From Mesenet sp031546805 (GTDB lineage Bacteria; Pseudomonadota; Alphaproteobacteria; Rickettsiales; Anaplasmataceae), in assembly GCA_031546805.1 (NCBI GenBank), contig JAVBJW010000064.1:1-36830 (forward strand): a stretch of DNA of 36,830 nt, given 5' to 3'. The notes beneath the pieces are model-generated. The model was not told where the DNA came from. It did no database searches and was given only the letters and a program-made list of their open reading frames with translations. Shown here piece after piece: positions 31,289 to 36,830 of this stretch (positions within the stretch are counted from its first letter, which is position 1; each line of letters opens with the position of its first letter). Position numbers and translations under genes: made by a program.

Positions 31289-33025
31289 ATGATAATAGAT
31301 GAATTTTTACAAGAACGTAAAAATAGTTATAATTATGTAGCAAAAGTTGCGCAACTTAGCAACTATTCAATAACTTGGGATCAATTTTTAGAAGAATTTG
31401 ATGCTCATATTGCACAAGGATTATTAGAAGAATCTTTTAGTGGAGAATATAGAAATATTAATAACCTAATTTGTCTTTCTTGTGCATTTAATGACTTAGA
31501 CTTCAGTAAATGGCTAATTGCTAATGGCGCTAGCACTGCTGTTTCCTATTTTAATTCAAAAATCACACTATTGCATGTAGTTGCAAAAAATGGCAACAAG
31601 GAACTTGCTAAGCTATTGATGAAAAATGGAGCAGATATTGATTGCACCGACTTTCAAGGCAATACACCATTACATTTAGCTGCTGAGAATGGTCATCTAG
31701 AGTGTGTTGAGTATCTTATGAGGAATTATCAAAGTATTGTTTCTCAGAATCATCGAAGAGAGTTTCCACTACATTTAGCTGTTGAAAATGGTCATTTAGA
31801 ATGTGCAATGGAGATTATAACTGAAGCTATGAACAAGATGATTGTTAGTGATCTCACGATAGATTTTAGTCACCAAAATATTGAAGGAAATACAGCGTTA
31901 CATTTAGCAGTAAAAGATTTACATTGTACTAAATATTTGTTGAAAGAACGTATGTTCCGATCAAGTATTAATAAGAGAAATAAAGAAGGAAATACAGCAT
32001 TACACCTTGCCATTCTTCATGACACCGATACATGGTTTAAAAAGAGAGAAATCATTATGTTATTTTTAGAAAAGAGTGATGATTTCACTATCAATTCAGC
32101 GTATGATTGTGCTAAAAACTACAATGATATAAGAATTTTAAAAGTATTTCAGAACTATTTTTTGAAACAAAAGCGAGATATGAAGAAAAATTCTATTAAG
32201 CTTGAAAAACAAGAATCATGGAGCAAAGATTTTATTTTATATGCTTCAAATATCTCATCAATTGTAGCGTCAGTCTTGGTACTAATTAATGAAATACCTC
32301 TATGTATAAAAGAAGTATCCTTTATTCATATTATAACAGTAATAAGTAAAATTCTTTCACTACTGACAATACCTGCTATGATTTATGCGATAAAAAAACA
32401 TAATGAATTAGATTTATTCTATCAGACTATAGAAGAGCATAAAACTAAAATTGAAGAAACTGCAGATCTAACCAAAGTAAAAAGAGAAGAAAGTAATGAT
32501 TTAGAAACAGAAGTACCATATAATCATGATCAATCTGGTTCTAATGATGGGTCTTCACGAAAAACCTCTAATCAACTAGCATTACCTCTTAATACATTAG
32601 AGGTGCATACAACACAACAACAAGAACAAAATTCATACATGTTTTCCAAATCTGAGTTGCATCCAAATGAGCTAAAAAGAACATCTAGTTTTCATCAATC
32701 AAGTCCAGCTTCTAACATATTCAAAGCTAAGCCAAGAGCTTTTTCTATTCCCCCATCAAGCACAAAATTACAGTCAATTCCTAATGAGTTTGAATCTCTT
32801 GCGATAACACAACATCAGACTACCAATTTAGTAGAACAACATGGAAATTTAAATGCAATATCCAAACGATATTGCAAAAGTTCTGTCGGTTCATTTAAAT
32901 TTTCGAGGCCTAAGCAACATGCAGAACAAAGTCAACCGTTGCTTAGTAGGTCAACTCCCAGCGTATTAATGCAAGCAATGAGCACTAACAAAGAATTATC
33001 ACATTACGATAATATTAGCCCTTAA
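31289..33025 (+). CDS. Ankyrin-repeat membrane protein with a Ser/Gln-rich tail
   Basis: The ATG at 31289 has GAGG five bases upstream, so I prefer it to a TTG at 31253; this gives 578 residues. About five to six ankyrin repeats span residues 55-255 (ITLLHVVAKNGNKEL, GNTPLHLAAENGHLE, FPLHLAVENGHLE, GNTALHLAVKD, GNTALHLAILHD). Two hydrophobic helices follow (about 315-338 and 345-368), then a low-complexity tail of about 190 residues rich in Ser, Thr, Gln and Asn. The plan is that of the ankyrin protein at 12531 with a larger tail. Such tails in ankyrin effectors are often disordered and could face the host. Function unknown. Confidence 0.85.
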   Translation: MIIDEFLQERKNSYNYVAKVAQLSNYSITWDQFLEEFDAHIAQGLLEESFSGEYRNINNLICLSCAFNDLDFSKWLIANGASTAVSYFNSKITLLHVVAKNGNKELAKLLMKNGADIDCTDFQGNTPLHLAAENGHLECVEYLMRNYQSIVSQNHRREFPLHLAVENGHLECAMEIITEAMNKMIVSDLTIDFSHQNIEGNTALHLAVKDLHCTKYLLKERMFRSSINKRNKEGNTALHLAILHDTDTWFKKREIIMLFLEKSDDFTINSAYDCAKNYNDIRILKVFQNYFLKQKRDMKKNSIKLEKQESWSKDFILYASNISSIVASVLVLINEIPLCIKEVSFIHIITVISKILSLLTIPAMIYAIKKHNELDLFYQTIEEHKTKIEETADLTKVKREESNDLETEVPYNHDQSGSNDGSSRKTSNQLALPLNTLEVHTTQQQEQNSYMFSKSELHPNELKRTSSFHQSSPASNIFKAKPRAFSIPPSSTKLQSIPNEFESLAITQHQTTNLVEQHGNLNAISKRYCKSSVGSFKFSRPKQHAEQSQPLLSRSTPSVLMQAMSTNKELSHYDNISP

Positions 33026-33039
33026 GTTAAGCTCCTTGT

Positions 33040-33090
33040 GTATAAAGTTAATATAAATTTTATTTGTTTAATGAGTAATTAACTTTATAC
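33040..33090. repeat. 13-bp inverted repeat with a 25-base AT loop after the ankyrin gene
   Basis: GTATAAAGTTAAT (33040-33052) and ATTAACTTTATAC (33078-33090) are perfect inverted copies. They sit between the ankyrin stop and bamD. It may act as a weak terminator or processing hairpin; there is no U-run. Confidence 0.5.
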
Positions 33091-33121
33091 TTATCATTGG
33101 TTAATTTGTTGTCAATAAGTA

Positions 33122-33871
33122 ATGTATAAGGTTCTATTGCTTTGTTTTATAATTATTTTATCTGGGTGCCCACGCTCGCATTACAAGAACAATATACAAA
33201 AGGCGAGTGAAAAAACAGAAATTGAATTATACGAAGAAGCTGCAGATTTAGTGAATAAAAAGAGGTACAAGCAAGCAATTAAAAGTTTTCAGGAAATCGA
33301 AGATTTATATCCATTTTCAGATTGGGCTATGAAAGCCAAGTTACAATCTGCATTAGCAAGTTATAATAGCAATGATTATAGAAGAGCTGCGAGTCTTTTG
33401 GATGAATATGTACAGATATATCCAAATGACGAGGATATTACTTACGTCTATTATTTAAGAATTTTATCCTATTATGCGCAAATTAATGATATTAAACGCG
33501 AACAAAAGACTGCGCGTACAGTTTTAGAGCTACTTAAAGAATATATAAATCTCTTTCCGGATAGTGAGTATATCAATGATTTAGAAACAAAAATGGGTTT
33601 AGTGATAAATCATATAGCAGCTCATGAATTTTCTGTTGGTAAATTTTATCTTAAGCGCGGTGAATACGTAGCAGCAATAAAACGTTTTGAAACAATTGAA
33701 AATAATTATTATAATTCAAATTATACTCCTGAAGCTTTGTATCGAACAGTAGAAGCATATTTAGCTTTAGGAATTAAATTAGAAGCTGAGAAAAAAGTTC
33801 AGATGTTAAATAATAATTTTCCAAATAATGCTTGGAGTAAGTATAGTGCTAGTTTAATAAAAAAACCTTAA
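33122..33871 (+). CDS. bamD: Outer membrane assembly lipoprotein BamD
   Basis: BamD is the essential lipoprotein partner of BamA in inserting beta-barrel proteins into the outer membrane. The 249-residue protein has a short signal with lipobox LSGC (C16 is the lipidated residue). TPR-like helices follow: YEEAADLVNKKRYKQAIKSF, YPFSDWAMKAKLQSALASY, RRAASLLDEYVQIYPND and the late FYLKRGEYVAAIKRFE. The length matches the family. It is followed 146 bases later by rpmF. For a bacterium that lacks most of a cell wall, keeping Bam is consistent with abundant surface porins. Confidence 0.94.
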   Translation: MYKVLLLCFIIILSGCPRSHYKNNIQKASEKTEIELYEEAADLVNKKRYKQAIKSFQEIEDLYPFSDWAMKAKLQSALASYNSNDYRRAASLLDEYVQIYPNDEDITYVYYLRILSYYAQINDIKREQKTARTVLELLKEYINLFPDSEYINDLETKMGLVINHIAAHEFSVGKFYLKRGEYVAAIKRFETIENNYYNSNYTPEALYRTVEAYLALGIKLEAEKKVQMLNNNFPNNAWSKYSASLIKKP

Positions 33872-34041
33872 ATCCTTAATGAGTTCATATATATCCTTTT
33901 TCATAAGGAAGGCAGAGTCATTTTAAACTGTTTAATGTACATTGAAAGATTATTTACTTTGAAAGAAATGCTAATTATAATTAACTCAGTTAAAATTTAA
34001 CCATGTTTTTATAATTCTTGCTTATTTTATGGAGGAATGTT

Positions 34042-34236
34042 TTGGCAGTACCTAAAAGAAAGAAGTCTAAATCTCGTCGTAATATGCATCGTTCTCATCA
34101 TGCTATTAAACCTGAAAATGTTGTTATTAACTCAACAACAGGGGAATATATGCTACCCCACCATATATCACTTGATGGCTATTACCGAGGCAAGCAAGTA
34201 ATTATCAAAAATGGAAAGAATATAGATAGCAAATGA
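34042..34236 (+). CDS. rpmF: 50S ribosomal protein L32
   Basis: L32 is a small large-subunit protein. I start it at the TTG at 34042 because GGAGGA (34031-34036) is correctly spaced before it and the family begins MAVPKRKKSKSRRNMHRSHH. An upstream ATG at 34018 would add eight residues that are not part of the family. The product is 64 residues and includes ISLDGYYRGKQVI near the end. The stop overlaps the plsX ATG (ATGA). The rpmF-plsX-fabH order is the conserved bacterial lipid-synthesis cluster. Confidence 0.95.
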   Translation: MAVPKRKKSKSRRNMHRSHHAIKPENVVINSTTGEYMLPHHISLDGYYRGKQVIIKNGKNIDSK

Positions 34237-35297
34237 ATAAGACGTCATATCTTACAAAGTGTGAACATATGAACGCAAGTGATGTAGTTATCGCTATTGA
34301 TGCAATGGGTGGCGATTTTGCGCCACTTTCAGTGATAAAAGGTATAGATTTTTTTTTAAGTAACCTCTTAAGTTCTAATATTAATATTTTTTTTCACATT
34401 TACGGGCAAGAAAGTAAAGTTCTATCTGTAATATCAAAGTACAAAAAAGTATTTGATAATAGTACTTTTATTGATTGTAACGATGTAATTCTATCAGATG
34501 ATAAGCCTTCTTTTGCTTTAAGGCAACGCAGGAGGTCCAGTATGTATAGTGCTATAGAAGCAATCAAGAATGGTGTTGTGGCTGGAGTTGTTTCTTCTGG
34601 AAATACAGGAGCGCTTATGGCCATTTCTCGGTTTGTTTTGGGTACTCTGCCAACTATTTATCGCCCTGCTATTGCCTCTGTTTTTCCAGCTAAATCAAAA
34701 GATTTTATATTGCTTGATTTAGGTGCAAACGTAGATTGCAATGCTGATTCATTATTTCAATTTGCTATAATGGGTAATGCTTTTGCAAAAACTGTCTTAG
34801 GCAGAGATAATCCTGAAGTTGCTTTGCTTAATATAGGAACTGAGGAAATTAAAGGTACTGATGCAATACGTAAAGCTTTTGACTTACTTAAATGTGCATC
34901 AAATGTGCTAAATTTTAAAGGGTATATAGAGGCAAGTGAATTTTTAAATGGTAATATAGATGTGATTGTTGCTGATGGATTTGTTGGTAATGTTATGTTA
35001 AAAACAGCTGAAACCATGGCAAGTACTGTTATAGGTCTTATTAAAGATGAATTATCTAGATCTTTAATAATGAAACTGTTTGGCTTTTTTATAAAAAAAA
35101 AACTACGTAGTAGCTTAAGTCATTTTAACCCCAAGGTAAGAAATGGTGCTATGTTTTTAGGGCTAAATGGTGTTGTAATAAAAAGTCATGGCAATGCAGA
35201 CAGCATTGCGTTTGCTCATGCAATTAAATTTGCTGTTGATGCTATATACAATGATCTTAATGCAAAAATAATAAGTGGAATTAGTAGTGTTGAATAA
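34233..35297 (+). CDS. plsX: Phosphate acyltransferase PlsX
   Basis: PlsX converts acyl-ACP to acyl phosphate, the first dedicated step of phospholipid synthesis by the PlsX/PlsY route. The 354 residues include AIDAMGGDFAP near residue 21, the ASSGNTGALMA-like VSSGNTGALMA, LDLGANVDC, LLNIGTEEIKG, GYIEASEFLNG and DVIVADGFVGNVMLK. It is translationally coupled to rpmF through a four-base overlap. A second ATG at residue 13 (MNASDVV) is possible, but the overlap supports the first. It is followed by fabH in overlap. Confidence 0.96.
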   Translation: MNKTSYLTKCEHMNASDVVIAIDAMGGDFAPLSVIKGIDFFLSNLLSSNINIFFHIYGQESKVLSVISKYKKVFDNSTFIDCNDVILSDDKPSFALRQRRRSSMYSAIEAIKNGVVAGVVSSGNTGALMAISRFVLGTLPTIYRPAIASVFPAKSKDFILLDLGANVDCNADSLFQFAIMGNAFAKTVLGRDNPEVALLNIGTEEIKGTDAIRKAFDLLKCASNVLNFKGYIEASEFLNGNIDVIVADGFVGNVMLKTAETMASTVIGLIKDELSRSLIMKLFGFFIKKKLRSSLSHFNPKVRNGAMFLGLNGVVIKSHGNADSIAFAHAIKFAVDAIYNDLNAKIISGISSVE

Positions 35298-36237
35298 AAG
35301 CTGTTTTTTGGGTATTGGGTCTTATTTACCAAAGAAAAGATTGAGTAACGATGATGTTACCTTATTAGTTGATACCAGTGATGAATGGATTCGTAAGAGA
35401 ACTGGAATTGCATACAGGCACATTGCAAGTGCAGAAGAACTCACTTCAGATATGGCTAAAAATGCAGCTGCTTATGCTTTACAAGATGCTAAAATATTAG
35501 TAGAAGATATTGACCTTATTGTTGTTGCTACAACAACGCCAGATAAAACATTTCCTAGTTGTGCAACTATTGTACAAGCAAAATTAGGATGCAGAAATGC
35601 ATTTGCCTTTGATATACAAGCAGTGTGTTCTGGCTTTTTATATGCTGTAGCAGTTGTGGATGGGTTTATAAAATCTGGTCAAGTTAAGAAAGCTCTAGTG
35701 ATAGGTGCTGATACTATGTCTAAGATTATAAATTGGAAGGATAGATCAACATGTGTATTGTTTGGCGATGGAGCTGGTGCCGTTGTAATTGGTGCAAATA
35801 CAGAACGTGGAATATTATCAACTCATCTTCATTCAGATGGAGAGCAAGCAGATATTTTATGTACCGATGGTGGAGTTGGAACAACAGGTAACGCTGGTCA
35901 TATTTGTATGGATGGTAGGGTTGTATTTGAGCTAGGTATAGAAAAATTAGTAAGTATTATTAAAGAAACTCTAGAACATAATAACTTAAAAATGAGCGAT
36001 ATCGACTGGCTGATTCCTCATCAAGCAAATATTCGTATTATTCAAGCAATAGCTAAAAAGTTAGACTTTCCACTAGAAAAAACAGTTGTTACAATTGACA
36101 AGCACGCAAATACTTCTGCTGCTTCAATACCACTTGCATTAGATGATACTAAATCAAATATTCGTGTTATGGATTTAGTTTTGTTAGTATCTGTTGGTGC
36201 TGGAATGACTTGGGCCTCTATTTTATTACGATATTAG
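35275..36237 (+). CDS. fabH: 3-oxoacyl-ACP synthase III FabH
   Basis: FabH starts fatty acid synthesis by condensing acetyl-CoA with malonyl-ACP. The catalytic triad is present: C118 (AVCSGFLYA), H249 (IPHQANIR) and N279 (KHANTSAAS). The glycine-rich FGDGAGAVVIG and the end VGAGMTWASILLRY are typical. The frame opens at GTG 35275, overlapping plsX by 23 bases. GTG 35287 or TTG 35290 are better placed behind GGA at 35276-35278 and nearer the family start, so the true protein may be four or five residues shorter. It is the last gene before IS debris. Confidence 0.95.
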   Translation: MELVVLNKSCFLGIGSYLPKKRLSNDDVTLLVDTSDEWIRKRTGIAYRHIASAEELTSDMAKNAAAYALQDAKILVEDIDLIVVATTTPDKTFPSCATIVQAKLGCRNAFAFDIQAVCSGFLYAVAVVDGFIKSGQVKKALVIGADTMSKIINWKDRSTCVLFGDGAGAVVIGANTERGILSTHLHSDGEQADILCTDGGVGTTGNAGHICMDGRVVFELGIEKLVSIIKETLEHNNLKMSDIDWLIPHQANIRIIQAIAKKLDFPLEKTVVTIDKHANTSAASIPLALDDTKSNIRVMDLVLLVSVGAGMTWASILLRY

Positions 36238-36307
36238 TAGCTAGCAGTTTTAAAGATGCGCCTAACTGTACAGTTTCAGAGATTAATGGTATACTATCTT
36301 GATCATT

Positions 36308-36515
36308 TTAGGAGTCAAAATAGGACAAATATTACACTGAAACGACAGAAATACAAAATAATAAAATAGCGAAACTTTCTGAGTGCTACTACCTCAATCC
36401 AAAACAGTTTTTAAATGGAAAAAACTCTCATTTACTACAGATATTGATATTGGTCCAAAACAATAACTAAGGAAGAAGAGTTGTCGCATTTCTTAAACAT
36501 ATGCTTCTTCCTCTA
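36308..36515 (+). pseudogene. IS481-family transposase remnant (N-terminal part)
   Basis: The plus strand carries the helix-turn-helix part of an IS481-family transposase in broken frames: KIAKLSECYYLNPK, then DIDIGPK and KHMLLPL. It matches the left-hand IS481 remnant (660-1195) in the same protein region and in DNA at the 5' side (GACAAATA-TACA--AAACGACAGA). The rest of the gene, including the catalytic core, is missing. It lies about 70 bases after fabH. Confidence 0.65.
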
Positions 36516-36529
36516 GGCACTGAGAACAA

Positions 36530-36830
36530 AAAAGAAATGAGGTAGTTTAACAGTTAGTCAATAGAAAAAAGGAGAAACTACCATCACATAAAAAAGGAAA
36601 CAAATTTTTGAATTCTTGTGGAGCATAAAAACAACAAAAACAAAAAGAGTGTTTATAGAGGCAATTTGGGGGGAATTGTTTAAACATACACAAGATCCAG
36701 ATTTGGAAATGTCCATAATTGATGGCACAATAATACGAGCTCATCCATGCGCAGCTGGATATACAAAAGACTCCAAGGATCAAGTGGACGCAGTAAAACA
36801 ATTAAAATGCCCATCCAAATTCCTTGATAC
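36530..36830 (+). pseudogene. IS5-family transposase remnant (runs off the right edge)
   Basis: A decayed IS5-family transposase of a subgroup with the motif DPDLEMSIIDGTIIRAHPCAAG, where DGTIIRAH stands for the usual DSTIVRAH with the first catalytic aspartate. Upstream pieces (KGNKFLNS, KRVFIEAIWGELF) are in different frames with stops. The part downstream of the aspartate is shortened, since the expected ALGRSRGG stretch is absent. It is not functional, at least in the visible part. Confidence 0.65.

Noticed and set aside
36547..36801. 84-codon minus-strand frame, cysteine- and aromatic-rich
   Set aside because: Antisense to the IS5 remnant at the right edge.
1..36830. tRNA, rRNA or CRISPR features
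   Set aside because: I scanned the intergenic stretches by eye and saw no cloverleaf, rRNA-like block or regularly spaced repeats; a covariance-model search would be decisive.

Overview
This AT-rich window looks like chromosome from an obligate intracellular alphaproteobacterium of the Rickettsiales, most likely family Anaplasmataceae. The signs are two adjacent small VirB2-type pilins of a type IV secretion system, a CckA hybrid histidine kinase, a short FtsY, a valyl-tRNA synthetase of the form seen in Rickettsiales, ankyrin-repeat proteins, and housekeeping genes scattered in small operons. An intact argC is unlike Wolbachia and more like Ehrlichia. The many insertion-sequence remnants are more like arthropod symbionts than tick-borne Ehrlichia. 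A genus between these (for example a Mesenet-like symbiont) is possible, but this is inference only.

Layout. 1-1200: nested remnants of IS5-family and IS481-family elements. 1224-3490: ccmC-ruvA-ruvB operon (minus). 3491-4600: a stretch with no recognised gene, then a decayed IS5-family transposase. 4608-5312: ComF-like phosphoribosyltransferase. 5398-9702: a 1434-residue modular protein with a collagenase-like (M9-type) metalloprotease domain. 9848-14854: thiL, a YihY/BrkB membrane protein, a short-chain dehydrogenase, an ankyrin membrane protein and icd. 14916-18267: cckA and a metallo-beta-lactamase-fold hydrolase. 18452-21376: rpsP, ftsY, two virB2 paralogs and a half-length EPSP synthase relic. 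21530-25601: rplM-rpsI-argC, an HU-like protein, and a dut-mpg-pdxJ run. 25802-27376: a coiled-coil protein that shares a module with the big protease. 27402-28665: a decayed IS256-family element with both inverted repeats, plus an inverted second fragment. 28689-33025: valS and a second ankyrin membrane protein. 33122-36237: bamD and rpmF-plsX-fabH. 36300-36830: more IS481 and IS5 debris.

The core genes cover recombination (ruvAB), cytochrome c maturation (ccmC), thiamine and pyridoxine cofactors (thiL, pdxJ), the TCA cycle (icd), cell-cycle signalling (cckA), protein targeting (ftsY), ribosome assembly, fatty acid and phospholipid initiation (plsX, fabH), and outer-membrane assembly (bamD).

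The most novel item is a two-gene family. The 1434-residue protein at 5398-9702 and the coiled-coil protein at 25802-27376 lie 16 kb apart on opposite strands and share a repeated module (core LKxVK...FC[DN]xxGxE) that I do not recognise. One carries a zinc-protease head plus two protease-like copies without the catalytic motif. The other carries a long coiled coil with KxDL repeats. They are good candidates for a host-interaction (effector or toxin-like) protein family. The two ankyrin proteins also share one architecture, ankyrin repeats followed by a pair of membrane helices.
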